Below, piece after piece: positions 32,270 through 41,941 of a stretch of 64,000 nucleotides of DNA (the first letter of the stretch is position 1; each line of letters begins with the position of its first letter). The stretch covers positions 1 through 64,000 of the forward strand of contig WLWZ01000008.1 of assembly GCA_012103315.1 (NCBI GenBank), in the 5' to 3' direction. Under the pieces are notes generated by a model. It made no database searches, had not been told where the DNA came from, and saw only the letters and a program-made list of their open reading frames with translations. This stretch comes from Alphaproteobacteria bacterium. GTDB lineage: Bacteria > Pseudomonadota > Alphaproteobacteria > MPNO01 > UBA2964. The translations under genes were made by a program, and so were the position numbers.

Positions 32270-33198
32270 CCGAGTTCCTCGCCGAACGCGACATCATAGA
32301 CGCCATCGAAGACTGGCAACGTTGGATATTTGACGAACGGCAATCTTCCGCACACACCCTCGCCGCCTACTCGCGTGACCTCGCTGCCTTTCTGATATTT
32401 TTATCCGATCACATTGGAAAACCAGCGGGGCTAAGTGATCTAAATGCCCTCACTATGGCGGACTTTCGTAGCTTTCTGGCGCACCGGATCAATCATGGCA
32501 TCGGGCATAGCTCCGTTGCGCGTGGTATGTCAACCCTGCGAAACTTCTTCCGATTTCTCGATAAAACCGGTCGGGTTAGCAATGCAACGATCAAGGCGGT
32601 ACGATCCCCAAAACCTAAACCACCGATCCCGAAACCAATATCAATTGAAGATGCCTTTGATGTTATTCGGGCGGCGGCGAAATTGTCAGATACGCCGTGG
32701 ATATCAAAGCGCGATGTTGCGGTTTTTACGCTGCTCTATGGTTGCGGTCTACGTGTCGACGAAGCTCTAAGCCTCAATCATGCTGATACGCCTGACAGCG
32801 ACGCTATGACCGTCACAGGCAAAGGCAACAAACAACGTATTGTACCGGTTTTACCCGTCGTACGGGACGCGATTGAAGTTTACATCGACGCCTGCCCGTT
32901 CTCCGAACAGCCCGACAATCCGTTGTTCGTTGGCGCCCGTGGTGGCCGCCTGAATGCCGGTGTCGTGCAACGACAAATGCGCAAGGTTCGAGCCCAACTC
33001 GGACTTCCAGATACTGCGACACCCCATGCACTCCGCCATAGCTTTGCGACCCATCTCTTGGGAGCCGGGGGAGACCTACGGACTATCCAAGAATTGCTCG
33101 GTCATTCTTCTCTATCAACGACCCAGCGCTATACCAGCGTTGATGCCGAGCGATTGGTCAAAGTATACGAAAATGCTCATCCACGCGCCAAAAGCTGA
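32248..33198 (+). CDS. xerC: Tyrosine recombinase XerC
   Basis: XerC with XerD resolves chromosome dimers at dif near the septum. The 316-residue protein has an N-terminal core-binding SAM-like domain (about 20-110) and a catalytic domain with Arg in YGCGLRVDEALSL near residue 174, HALRHSFATHLL near 258, the second Arg in that motif, GHSSLSTTQRYT near 285, and the Tyr nucleophile in RYTSVD. The start ATG lies inside the DUF484 gene. A phage integrase is unlikely because of its place in a conserved housekeeping set. Confidence 0.93.
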   Translation: MVDPGHVTEFLAERDIIDAIEDWQRWIFDERQSSAHTLAAYSRDLAAFLIFLSDHIGKPAGLSDLNALTMADFRSFLAHRINHGIGHSSVARGMSTLRNFFRFLDKTGRVSNATIKAVRSPKPKPPIPKPISIEDAFDVIRAAAKLSDTPWISKRDVAVFTLLYGCGLRVDEALSLNHADTPDSDAMTVTGKGNKQRIVPVLPVVRDAIEVYIDACPFSEQPDNPLFVGARGGRLNAGVVQRQMRKVRAQLGLPDTATPHALRHSFATHLLGAGGDLRTIQELLGHSSLSTTQRYTSVDAERLVKVYENAHPRAKS

Positions 33199-33260
33199 CC
33201 CTGCCAGTAAACCTTTCTTGCTGGCTGGAAATCTTGGGCAAGAATCGCTAAAATCAACTC

Positions 33261-34118
33261 ATGACTGATATTGCTATTAAACCCTTATCAAATGCCTGTG
33301 GTGCAGAGATCACTGGCGTTGACCTGACCAAACCTATCAGCCCAGACGTCGCAGCTGAGATCAACAGGGCCTGGCTTGACCATTGTGTGATCGTCGTTCG
33401 CGGGCAGGAACTCGCTGATATTGACCAGGTCAATTTTGCAGAAGCCTTTGGCCCTGTTGGCGATTACTTGCGCCCTGATACGCTGCGCAACGATGCCATG
33501 AAGGAGCGCCACCGGTCGGTTATGTTTGTCAGCAATATCGTCGAAAATGGCGAACCAATTGGGTCCTTGCCCGATGGCGAGATGATGTTCCACACCGATA
33601 CAGGCTACGATCAGAATCCGCACAAAGCCACAACGCTCTACGCTATCGAAATTCCGAGCGAAGGCGGTAACACGATATTTTCCAATCAATACAAGGTCTT
33701 TGATGCTCTGCCCGAAGAGCTCAAAAACAAAATTGAAGGACGCAATGCGCATCACGCCTACGAATTTGGTGTCATGATCAAAGACAAGGAAAAGTATGAT
33801 GGTCCCGAATTACGGACGGCCGTGCATCCCGTCTTCCGCCCGCATACTGAAACCGGTCGACCAACGGTCTATATGAACGAACTGATGACAGAATCCATTG
33901 AGGGGCTGTCGGAAGAGGAAAGCCGCACTGCTTTAGACGAGATATTTGCCCTGCAGAAAGAAAAGCGCTTCTGCTATGAACATGTCTGGCAGAAAGGCGA
34001 TCTCGTCATGTGGGATAATCGCTGCACCCTACATGCCCGCACAGATTTTCCGCGGAACGAGCGCCGTCTATTGCGTCGGGTCACCATCGAGGACGCCGCA
34101 CCGGCCTGGGCCGCTTAA
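33261..34118 (+). CDS. TauD/TfdA family Fe(II)/2-oxoglutarate dioxygenase (copy 1)
   Basis: A 285-residue enzyme of the TauD/TfdA family, which uses Fe(II), 2-oxoglutarate and oxygen to hydroxylate a substrate and often to release sulphite or a carboxylate product. The iron ligands are His111 and Asp113 in MFHTDTGYD, with the distal His in CTLHARTDF near 258 and the 2-oxoglutarate Arg in NERRLLRR near 268. The substrate cannot be told from the sequence. The next gene is a clear paralogue (shared openings PLSNACGAEITGVD and PLSDACGAEILGVD), so a tandem duplication with divergence is likely. Confidence 0.9.
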   Translation: MTDIAIKPLSNACGAEITGVDLTKPISPDVAAEINRAWLDHCVIVVRGQELADIDQVNFAEAFGPVGDYLRPDTLRNDAMKERHRSVMFVSNIVENGEPIGSLPDGEMMFHTDTGYDQNPHKATTLYAIEIPSEGGNTIFSNQYKVFDALPEELKNKIEGRNAHHAYEFGVMIKDKEKYDGPELRTAVHPVFRPHTETGRPTVYMNELMTESIEGLSEEESRTALDEIFALQKEKRFCYEHVWQKGDLVMWDNRCTLHARTDFPRNERRLLRRVTIEDAAPAWAA

Positions 34119-34222
34119 CGTTCCAAACTGACCCAAATCTTGTCCAAACAAGCAAATTCTGGTTTTATATCGACGAAATGACGCTGTGCTCGAATAGTTC
34201 GAACAGCAAAGGAGATTGAGTG

Positions 34223-35074
34223 ATGGCTGTTACCGTAAACCCTTTGTCAGATGCTTGTGGTGCCGAAATCCTCGGCGTCGATATGAAAGCCGAGCTATCC
34301 AATGATGATTCTTCGACAATCTATCAAGCGTGGCTTGACCATCTCGTCATCGTCATTCGCAATCAGCAAGACCTGACACCCGCTGATCAGAAAACATTCT
34401 GCGGTAACTTCGGTAAAATTGGCGAATATAACCGGCCTAAAGAACGCCAGCATCCAAATCATGCCAGCGATGAGATTATGCTGGTCTCCAACGTGCGGGA
34501 AAACGGACGTGTTATTGGCGCCCATCCCGATGGCGAAATGATGTGGCACACCGACACGCCCTATCTGAGCACCCCGCACAAGGCGACGACGCTTTACGGC
34601 GTTGAGGTCCCCAATATCGGCGGCAACACGCAGTTCTCTAACCAATACAAAGTTTATGAAGCGCTACCCCAAGAGCTAAAGGATAAGCTTGCAGGACGAC
34701 AAGCAATGAATTGCTATGAGTTCGGCACCACAGTCAAAACCTTCGAAAAATATGATCGGGAAGCCGTGCCGCATCACCCACATCCGGTTTTTCGCAAGCA
34801 TCCGGAAACAGGCCGCACCGCTGTTTATGTCTGTCCGCTGATGACGGAAGAAATCATCGATATGGATGAAGCTGAAGGCAAAGCGATCCTTGATGAAATT
34901 TATGCGCTGCAGCGTCAGCCACAATTCGTCTATTCCCATAGCTGGGAAGTTGGCGACTTTGTCATGTGGGACAATCGCTGTCTGATGCACGCCCGCACTG
35001 ACTTCCCGCGCGAACAGCGCCGTCTTCTGCGGCGAGTAACAATTGGCGATGAATCCGCCGTATTGGCGGCCTAA
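34223..35074 (+). CDS. TauD/TfdA family Fe(II)/2-oxoglutarate dioxygenase (copy 2)
   Basis: A 283-residue paralogue of the preceding dioxygenase. The iron ligands His109 and Asp111 lie in MWHTDTPYLS. The distal His is in CLMHARTDF, and the cofactor Arg is in EQRRLLRR. I chose ATG 34223 because AAAGGAG lies 9 bases before it; a GTG one codon earlier is possible. The two copies are separated by about 100 bases, so they may have separate promoters or one transcript. Differences in the middle (NRPKERQHPNHASDE against RPDTLRNDAMKERH) suggest different substrate pockets. Its stop overlaps the convergent small membrane protein gene by 4 bases. Confidence 0.9.
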   Translation: MAVTVNPLSDACGAEILGVDMKAELSNDDSSTIYQAWLDHLVIVIRNQQDLTPADQKTFCGNFGKIGEYNRPKERQHPNHASDEIMLVSNVRENGRVIGAHPDGEMMWHTDTPYLSTPHKATTLYGVEVPNIGGNTQFSNQYKVYEALPQELKDKLAGRQAMNCYEFGTTVKTFEKYDREAVPHHPHPVFRKHPETGRTAVYVCPLMTEEIIDMDEAEGKAILDEIYALQRQPQFVYSHSWEVGDFVMWDNRCLMHARTDFPREQRRLLRRVTIGDESAVLAA

Positions 35075-35343
35075 TCGGTTCCTGATTTCTTTCGCGAGAA
35101 TTTTGCCATCAGCCGTTTAACACGCGCTGACGCCTCGTCTTGTATCGCGCGATATTTCGGATAGCGTTGACCCATTTTCTGATTGAATAGCCTCACCCGC
35201 GGTGATCGGCGGCTGAGAATAATCAGCCCAATCGCGAGAAAAAGAACGCCCTGCAAAATCGGCAGAAAAAGGCCGAGGATACCGAGAAAGATAAAAATCC
35301 AGCCCAGCGACAGAAGCAGGTAGTGTTTTACGTCTCTTTTCAT
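35071..35343 (-). CDS. Small two-helix membrane protein (PGPGW/YbaN-like)
   Basis: A 90-residue protein with two hydrophobic segments in LLSLGWIFIFLGILGLFLPI and LQGVLFLAIGLIILS (about residues 9-45), followed by a basic, probably cytoplasmic tail (RRSPRVRLFNQKMGQRYPKYRAIQ, ending KFSRKKSGTD). The GW, LGI-GLFLP and IGL-LLS pattern resembles the PGPGW and DUF454/YbaN groups of small inner-membrane proteins, whose function is unknown. It stands alone and converges on the second dioxygenase. Confidence 0.7.
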   Translation of the reverse strand: MKRDVKHYLLLSLGWIFIFLGILGLFLPILQGVLFLAIGLIILSRRSPRVRLFNQKMGQRYPKYRAIQDEASARVKRLMAKFSRKKSGTD

Positions 35344-35389
35344 CGCAACAAGCTAAACCCAACAACGCGTTATAGAGAAAAGGATTTCT

Positions 35390-36796
35390 CTAAATATGGA
35401 TAGGCTTGTTCCAGGCCGCAAGCGCTGCTTCTTTAACAGCCTCATTGAGAGTTGGATGGGCATGGCAGGTTCGAGCGATATCTTCAGCTGAAGCAGAGAA
35501 TTCCATTGCCAATGCCAGCTCCGCTATCATTGTTCCGGCATCAGGCCCAATAATATGGGCACCGAGGATTTGATCAGTCTTGGCGTCGGCCAAAATTTTA
35601 ACAAAGCCGTCTGCATCAGTTTCAGATGCCCGCGCTCGCGAGTTGGCCATAAAGGGGAACTTGCCTGAACGATAGTCTACGCCGCCCTCCTTGAGATGTT
35701 CTTCTGTTCGACCGACGGACGCGACTTCCGGCGCCGTAAATACGACCGCTGGAATAGCGTTATAATCGATATGACCCGCCTGTCCGTCCATCATTTCGAC
35801 CGCGACAACGCCTTCATCTTCTGCCTTATGGGCGAGCATAGGCCCAGGGATCACATCGCCGATGGCGTAGATCCCAGGAACATTGGTCTGGAATGCCTTA
35901 TCAACCTCGATAAAGCCACGTTGATCTAACGTTATGCCGAGCTCTTCAAGGCCAAGGCCCGACGTGAACGGTCTACGGCCAATTGCCGAAAGGACGATAT
36001 CGCACTCGATCGTTTCCGCTTCGCCGCCAGATGCAGATTCAACCGTCAGGGTCACACCGCTTTTTGATATTTTTGCTTCGGTAACTTTAGTACCAAGACG
36101 AAACGCCATACCCTGCTTCTCCAAGGACTTGTGCATTTCATCAGCCACTTCTCGGTCCATGACCGGTACAATTCGGTCGAGAAACTCCACCACCGTGACC
36201 TTGGCGCCAAGACGACCCCATACCGATCCCATTTCAAGACCTATGTAGCCGCCGCCAACCACCACAAGATGCTTCGGCACTTTTGACAAGGACAGCGCGC
36301 CGGTAGAGGTAACGATTTTCTCTTCATCGATATCGACACCCGGCAATGGCATCGACTCTGATCCAGTTGCGATCAGGATGTGTTTGGTTTTGAGCGTTGT
36401 GGAACCCGGCTCGCTAACCTCGACAGTATCAGGCGCTGTTATTCGGGCCGTTCCGGTAATTTGTTCGACCTTATTCTTCTTGAATAAAAACGCGATGCCT
36501 TTGGTCAGACCATCGACGACATCATCCTTGCGGGCGAGCATCTTCTCAAGATCGAGGCCGACCTTGCCAATCTTCACGCCATGATCTGCCAAAGCGTGCT
36601 GTGCTTCGGAGAATTTTTCGGATGATTGCAAGAGCGCTTTCGAAGGAATGCAGCCAACATTGAGACAAGTACCGCCCAGTGTATCGCGCATATCAACACA
36701 GGCGACTTTCATGCCGAGCTGTGCAGCTCTAATCGCAGCGACATAGCCACCGGGTCCTGCCCCAATAACCACGAGATCATATTGCGTATCAGACAT
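35390..36796 (-). CDS. lpdA: Dihydrolipoyl dehydrogenase (E3)
   Basis: The FAD enzyme that reoxidises dihydrolipoamide with NAD in 2-oxoacid dehydrogenase complexes. The FAD motif is GAGPGGYVAAIRAAQLG near residue 12. The redox disulphide is in GGTCLNVGCIPSK near 42-54, the NAD motif GGGYIGLEMGSVWGRLG near 185, FAD-binding YAIGDVIPGPMLAHKAEDEG near 315, and the catalytic His-Glu dyad in CHAHPTLNE near 445. The length is normal at 468. It is the last gene of the suc operon and presumably serves the 2-oxoglutarate complex encoded just upstream. Confidence 0.97.
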   Translation of the reverse strand: MSDTQYDLVVIGAGPGGYVAAIRAAQLGMKVACVDMRDTLGGTCLNVGCIPSKALLQSSEKFSEAQHALADHGVKIGKVGLDLEKMLARKDDVVDGLTKGIAFLFKKNKVEQITGTARITAPDTVEVSEPGSTTLKTKHILIATGSESMPLPGVDIDEEKIVTSTGALSLSKVPKHLVVVGGGYIGLEMGSVWGRLGAKVTVVEFLDRIVPVMDREVADEMHKSLEKQGMAFRLGTKVTEAKISKSGVTLTVESASGGEAETIECDIVLSAIGRRPFTSGLGLEELGITLDQRGFIEVDKAFQTNVPGIYAIGDVIPGPMLAHKAEDEGVVAVEMMDGQAGHIDYNAIPAVVFTAPEVASVGRTEEHLKEGGVDYRSGKFPFMANSRARASETDADGFVKILADAKTDQILGAHIIGPDAGTMIAELALAMEFSASAEDIARTCHAHPTLNEAVKEAALAAWNKPIHI

Positions 36797-36823
36797 GGAA
36801 ACTTCCTGTGGAGGATAGGACGA

Positions 36824-38044
36824 TTAGAGGCCCAGCAAAATGCGGTCTGGTTCTTCGATGCATTCCTTGACCCGTACCAAGAATGTCACCGCTTCAGACC
36901 CATCGATAATGCGATGATCATAGGACAGCGCGAGATACATCATCGGCCGAATTTCAACCGCATCACCAACCGCGATCGGGCGTGGCTGGATTTTATGCAT
37001 CCCAAGAATGCCGGATTGTGGCGGGTTGAGGATTGGCGTCGACATCAGCGAGCCATAAACGCCACCATTGGTAATCGTAAAGGTGCCACCGGTCAGCTCA
37101 TCCATCGACAGATTACCATCGCGGGCTCGCTTCCCAAGTTCGCCAATTTCCTTCTCTATGTCTGCAAATGATTTACCGTCTGCATCCCGCAAAACTGGCA
37201 CGACGAGACCTTGCTCGGTTCCCACCGCAACACCGAGATCGACGAAATTACGATAAACGATATCGTCGCCATCTATAGTCGCGTTCACCGCAGGCAACTC
37301 TTTCAGCGCCGCAATACAAGCTTTGGCAAAGAACGACATAAAGCCAAGCTTCACGCCGTGTTTCTTTTGGAAATCCTCCTGATATTTCTTCCGCGCCGCC
37401 ATGACATTCGTCATGTCCACCTCGTTGAAAGTGGTCAGCATTGCCGCTGTATTTTGCGCTTCCTTGAGCCGTTCTGCGATCCGCTTGCGCAGTCGCGTCA
37501 TCGGCACCCGTTCTTCACCACGTTCGTCGGATGTTATCGGCTTTGCAGCCGTTACAGAAGCTTGAGGTTTGGCAGGCGCAGGAGCTTGCTCCCCATCAAG
37601 ATGGGCTTGGACGTCTCCTTTGGTAAGACGGCCACCCTTGCCAGTGCCGCTGATCTTGCTGGGGTCGATCTTTCCTTCATCGACCATTTTTCGGACAGAA
37701 GGAGACAGTGAAATATCGGTTCCCGCTGGCTCGCGCGTTGGAGCGGCCTCACTTGTTTCAGCCTTCTCTTCAACGGCTTTAGTTTCGGCGGGTGCAGGCG
37801 CCGGCGCCGCAGCACCATCACCAATCACACCGAGGACCGCGCCGACTTCTACTTCGGTGCCTTCCTGCACAGAGATTGATTCCAGCGTCCCATCAGCCGC
37901 AGCAGGGACCTCAAGTGTAACCTTGTCGGTTTCCAACTCAACAATCGGCTCATCACGCTCCACCGCTTCACCAACTGTCTTGAACCACTTCGCCACGGTT
38001 GCCTCGGCAACTGATTCACCAAGCTGGGGGACTTTGATTTCCAT
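36824..38044 (-). CDS. sucB: Dihydrolipoyllysine succinyltransferase, E2 of 2-oxoglutarate dehydrogenase
   Basis: The core E2 of the 2-oxoglutarate dehydrogenase complex. Order of domains: a lipoyl domain (about 1-75, lipoylated Lys in ETDKVTLEV near 42), an Ala/Pro/Glu-rich linker, a peripheral subunit-binding domain (about 110-148, [28 protein letters not shown]), and a catalytic domain with the active-site His in [12 protein letters not shown] near 375. The 406 residues match SucB. It lies between sucA and lpd on one transcript. Confidence 0.97.
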   Translation of the reverse strand: MEIKVPQLGESVAEATVAKWFKTVGEAVERDEPIVELETDKVTLEVPAAADGTLESISVQEGTEVEVGAVLGVIGDGAAAPAPAPAETKAVEEKAETSEAAPTREPAGTDISLSPSVRKMVDEGKIDPSKISGTGKGGRLTKGDVQAHLDGEQAPAPAKPQASVTAAKPITSDERGEERVPMTRLRKRIAERLKEAQNTAAMLTTFNEVDMTNVMAARKKYQEDFQKKHGVKLGFMSFFAKACIAALKELPAVNATIDGDDIVYRNFVDLGVAVGTEQGLVVPVLRDADGKSFADIEKEIGELGKRARDGNLSMDELTGGTFTITNGGVYGSLMSTPILNPPQSGILGMHKIQPRPIAVGDAVEIRPMMYLALSYDHRIIDGSEAVTFLVRVKECIEEPDRILLGL

Positions 38045-38090
38045 GTCTTCGCCTTTCCGGGTAAGGGCCCAATGCCCGTCCGTCTTTCAA

Positions 38091-40961
38091 CTATTTAATC
38101 GTTAGAGCTTGATCCACAAGGGCTGCCTGTTCTTTAGCATGCCGTTTAGCGAGCCCCGTTGCCGGAGATGCCGCCTCCACACGGCCCGCATAGATCGGCC
38201 GTTCAGCAACGCTTTTAATGTCTGCCAGCAATGCTTCGATACGCCGGTCAATAAATGTCCAAGCGCCCATATTTGCCGGTTCTTCCTGGCACCAGACGAT
38301 CTCGGCGTTTTTGTAACGCTCCAGCTGTTCCTTAAGGGAAACATTCGGAAATGGATAAAGCTGTTCGATCCGCACGAGAGCGATATCATCGATTCCACGC
38401 TCGTTTCTCTCAGCATAGAGGTCGTAATAAACCTTACCGGAACACAGCACGACACGTTTCACCTTGCTGTCTGCTACGAGCTTGTCCGCTTCAGGCAATA
38501 CGCGATGGAAACAAGTTCCCGGCCCCATATCCTCAAGCGTCGAGACACAGAGTTTATGCCGTAACAGCGATTTCGGCGTCATCACGACCAGGGGTTTACG
38601 GAAGTTTCGATGAATTTGGCGTCGCAGCACATGGAAATAGTTTGACGGCGTGGTCGGCATCACGACCTGCATATTGTCTTCACCGCACAGCTGTAAATAG
38701 CGCTCCAGCCTCGCGGACGAATGCTCTGGGCCCTGACCTTCATAGCCGTGCGGCAGCAACATGACGATGCCAGACATCCGCAACCATTTGCTTTCGGCCG
38801 AGGCAATAAACTGATCGATGATAACCTGTGCCCCATTAGCGAAATCGCCGAACTGCGCTTCCCACATCACCAGCGCGTCAGGCTCTACGAGGCTGATACC
38901 GTATTCAAATCCCAAAACGCCTGCTTCGGACAACGGACTGTTATGGGCAACAAAGCGCCCCTGTCGGCCCGCAATATGTTCGAGCTGTACATAATTTTCT
39001 TCAGTCTCCTGATCGATGAGATAAGAATGGCGCTGTGAAAATGTGCCGCGCTGTACGTCCTGTCCTGCGAGGCGAACCAAATGTCCTTCCTGCACCAGAC
39101 TGCCGAATGCCAACGCCTCTGCAGTAGACCAGTCTATTCCTTCACCAGTCTCGATCGCCTTTCGGCGACCTTCCATTATCCGCTTCAGTTTAGGGTGAAG
39201 GTTAAAGTCTCCAGGAACAGAGACTAGCGCTTGGCCAACTTTTTTAAGGGTGTCCTCTGGCAAATCCGTCGCACCACGACGTTCTTCCAGTGTCGGAGCA
39301 ACGTTGATGTGCGACCAATGCCCATCGAGCCAATCGGCCTTATTCGGTTTAAAGGTAGAGGCCGCTTCAAAATCTTCATTGAGTTGGTCACGCAAGCGAT
39401 CTCGCAGTGACTTTGCCTGTTCTTCCGTTATCGCACCTTCAGCAAGCAGCTTTTTCTCATAGATTGTTCTGGTGCTCGATTGCTTGGCAATCGCCTTGTA
39501 CATCAAAGGCTGCGTAAATGCCGGTTCATCGCCCTCATTGTGGCCAAAACGGCGATAGCACCACATATCAATCACGACATCCTTACGGAATTCCTGCCTA
39601 AACTCCGTCGCGATCCGGGCGACGTGGATGACCGCCTCCGGGTCATCGCCATTGACGTGGAATATTGGCGCCTGGACAGTTTTCGATACGTCAGATGGAT
39701 AGGGCGATGAACGAGAATCACGGGGGTTCGTGGTAAATCCGATCTGGTTATTCACAATGAAATGGATTGTTCCGCCGGCGCGATAGCCCCGGACATCTGA
39801 CAAAGCAAATGTTTCCGCAACCAAGCCCTGCCCCGCGAAAGCGGCATCGCCATGCATGAGGATACCAAGGACCCGGCGCCGTTCTTTATCTTTTAACTGA
39901 TGCTGTTTTGCTCGAACGCGCCCAACGATAACGGGGTCAACCGCTTCCAGATGAGACGGGTTTGGCGACAAAGAGAGATGAACGTTTTTACCATCAAAGT
40001 TGAGATCAGCAGACGTACCGAGGTGGTATTTGACATCGCCGGAGCCCTGTACTTCTTCTGGGTTCGATGATTGCCCCTGAAACTCAGAGAGGATCGCGAC
40101 ATTCGATTTTTTTAAAACGTTAGACAAAACCGATAATCGACCGCGATGCGGCATGCCGATGACCACTTCTTCAATGCCGAGCTGACTGCCTCGTTTGAGT
40201 ATCTGCTCAAGCGCCGGGATCAAGCTTTCGCCACCATCGAGACCGAAACGCTTGGTGCCCGGATATTTAACATTCAGAAAATTCTCAAACCCTTCGGCTT
40301 CGCTGAGACGTTCAAGGATCGCTTCGCGACCGCGCTGGGTAAATTCGGTACGGTTATGGCTTTCCTCAATCCGCTCGCGGATCCACTGCTTTTGATCAGG
40401 TTCCTGAATGTGCATAAATTCAACACCAATGGTGCCACAATATGTCTGTTGCAACCGGTCCAAAATTTCGCGCAGCGTTGGGTTATCGAGGCCAAGCACG
40501 TTGTCGATAAAGATATGTTTATCGAGATCAGCTTCGGTGAAGCCATAAGTACGATAATCGAGCTCGGCATTTGATTCGTGCCGGTAAATTCCCAAGGGAT
40601 CCATGTTTGAGGCGAGATGGCCTCGGACCCGGTAGGAACGGATGAGAATCAAGGCATGCAGGGAATCGACAGTTGCCTGACGGCTTTCTTCGGATGAAAT
40701 AGAAGCAGCGCGCCCATTCAGCTTGGGCTTCTCAGCTTCTTCAGCAACCCCAACAACGCGATTGCCGCGGGGCGCCCAACTGGCACCCTCCAAAGATTTG
40801 AGGATATTGGGGGCTTCGTCCTGCAGGTCAGCGAAAAAACGCTGCCATTCAGCATCTACCGACGATGCATCTTCGATATACCGGACGTAAAGGTCCTCGA
40901 CAAAGGCGGCGTTGCCGCCTGCGAGAAATGAATTTTCTTCGAATGTCTTTATCGACATCAT
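38091..40961 (-). CDS. sucA: 2-oxoglutarate dehydrogenase E1 component
   Basis: The thiamine diphosphate E1 that decarboxylates 2-oxoglutarate. The family start FLAGGNAAFVEDLYVRY, GMPHRGRLSVL near residue 270, the thiamine site GDAAFAGQGLVAETFALSDV near 370, NQIGFTT near 405, and YGYEGQGPEHSSARLERYLQ near 740 are all present. It is 956 residues long. ATG 40961 and 40958 are adjacent and equally possible. It follows sucD by about 105 bases and precedes sucB in the mdh-sucCD-sucAB-lpd order. Confidence 0.97.
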   Translation of the reverse strand: MMSIKTFEENSFLAGGNAAFVEDLYVRYIEDASSVDAEWQRFFADLQDEAPNILKSLEGASWAPRGNRVVGVAEEAEKPKLNGRAASISSEESRQATVDSLHALILIRSYRVRGHLASNMDPLGIYRHESNAELDYRTYGFTEADLDKHIFIDNVLGLDNPTLREILDRLQQTYCGTIGVEFMHIQEPDQKQWIRERIEESHNRTEFTQRGREAILERLSEAEGFENFLNVKYPGTKRFGLDGGESLIPALEQILKRGSQLGIEEVVIGMPHRGRLSVLSNVLKKSNVAILSEFQGQSSNPEEVQGSGDVKYHLGTSADLNFDGKNVHLSLSPNPSHLEAVDPVIVGRVRAKQHQLKDKERRRVLGILMHGDAAFAGQGLVAETFALSDVRGYRAGGTIHFIVNNQIGFTTNPRDSRSSPYPSDVSKTVQAPIFHVNGDDPEAVIHVARIATEFRQEFRKDVVIDMWCYRRFGHNEGDEPAFTQPLMYKAIAKQSSTRTIYEKKLLAEGAITEEQAKSLRDRLRDQLNEDFEAASTFKPNKADWLDGHWSHINVAPTLEERRGATDLPEDTLKKVGQALVSVPGDFNLHPKLKRIMEGRRKAIETGEGIDWSTAEALAFGSLVQEGHLVRLAGQDVQRGTFSQRHSYLIDQETEENYVQLEHIAGRQGRFVAHNSPLSEAGVLGFEYGISLVEPDALVMWEAQFGDFANGAQVIIDQFIASAESKWLRMSGIVMLLPHGYEGQGPEHSSARLERYLQLCGEDNMQVVMPTTPSNYFHVLRRQIHRNFRKPLVVMTPKSLLRHKLCVSTLEDMGPGTCFHRVLPEADKLVADSKVKRVVLCSGKVYYDLYAERNERGIDDIALVRIEQLYPFPNVSLKEQLERYKNAEIVWCQEEPANMGAWTFIDRRIEALLADIKSVAERPIYAGRVEAASPATGLAKRHAKEQAALVDQALTIK

Positions 40962-41065
40962 TTGTCCAAGCGTATTGCCTAAACGAATTGTCTAGCCATG
41001 ATTTCCTTAACCTCTATGACATACGCCAATGTGGTTAAGGGAACATGACAAATTCGGCTGACCGA

Positions 41066-41941
41066 TCAGCCCTTCATAATCTTTAGCATCGTGTCGCCAA
41101 GCGCCGCTGGTGAATCCGCAACCGTGATACCAGCACTTCGCATAGCATCCATTTTGTCATCGGCACCGCCCTTACCGCCGGAAATAATCGCACCGGCATG
41201 ACCCATGCGACGACCCGGCGGTGCTGTCACACCAGCGATAAACCCGACAACCGGCTTTTTCACTTTGGACCGCTTTAGGAATTCGGCGGCGTCTTCCTCT
41301 GCGCTGCCACCGATTTCACCGATCATGACGATTCCCTGAGTTTCATCGTCACCGAGGAACATTTCCAGACAATCGATAAAGTTGGTGCCATTCACCGGAT
41401 CACCACCGATACCAATACAGGTTGTCTGGCCGAGGCCAGCCGCCGTTGTCTGTGCTACTGCTTCATAGGTCAAGGTCCCAGAACGAGATACGATGCCGAT
41501 CTTGCCGCGTTGATGAATATGACCCGGCATAATACCGATCTTGCATTCATCCGGCGTAATTACACCCGGGCAGTTAGGACCGATCAAACGTGTCGAAGAT
41601 CCAGACAGAGCGCGTTTGACCCGCACCATATCAATGACCGGAATACCTTCCGTGATGCAGATCGCAAGTGGCATTTCTGCTTCAATCGATTCAAGGATGG
41701 CGTCCGCTGCAAATGGTGGTGGCACATAAATGACGCTGGCATTTGCGCCTGTTCTCTCCATGGCCTCGCCAACAGTATCGAATACTGGCAGGTCGAGATG
41801 CTGCTCGCCGCCTTTACCAGGCGTTACACCACCAACCATCTGCGTACCGTATGCAATGGCTTGCTCTGAATGAAACGTACCCTGTGCGCCAGTAAAACCC
41901 TGACAGATGACCTTTGTATTCTTATCAACGAGAACAGCCAT
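41066..41941 (-). CDS. sucD: Succinyl-CoA synthetase alpha subunit
   Basis: This subunit binds CoA and carries the phosphorylated His. Visible are the CoA site [19 protein letters not shown] near residue 14, [23 protein letters not shown] near 125, the phospho-His in [12 protein letters not shown] near 247, and the NADP/CoA-fold region [12 protein letters not shown] near 165. It has 291 residues. The ATG overlaps the sucC stop by one base, as is usual. A short 6-base-pair hairpin GGCTGA-TCGG-TCAGCC covers the stop codon, with no T run after it. Confidence 0.97.
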   Translation of the reverse strand: MAVLVDKNTKVICQGFTGAQGTFHSEQAIAYGTQMVGGVTPGKGGEQHLDLPVFDTVGEAMERTGANASVIYVPPPFAADAILESIEAEMPLAICITEGIPVIDMVRVKRALSGSSTRLIGPNCPGVITPDECKIGIMPGHIHQRGKIGIVSRSGTLTYEAVAQTTAAGLGQTTCIGIGGDPVNGTNFIDCLEMFLGDDETQGIVMIGEIGGSAEEDAAEFLKRSKVKKPVVGFIAGVTAPPGRRMGHAGAIISGGKGGADDKMDAMRSAGITVADSPAALGDTMLKIMKG

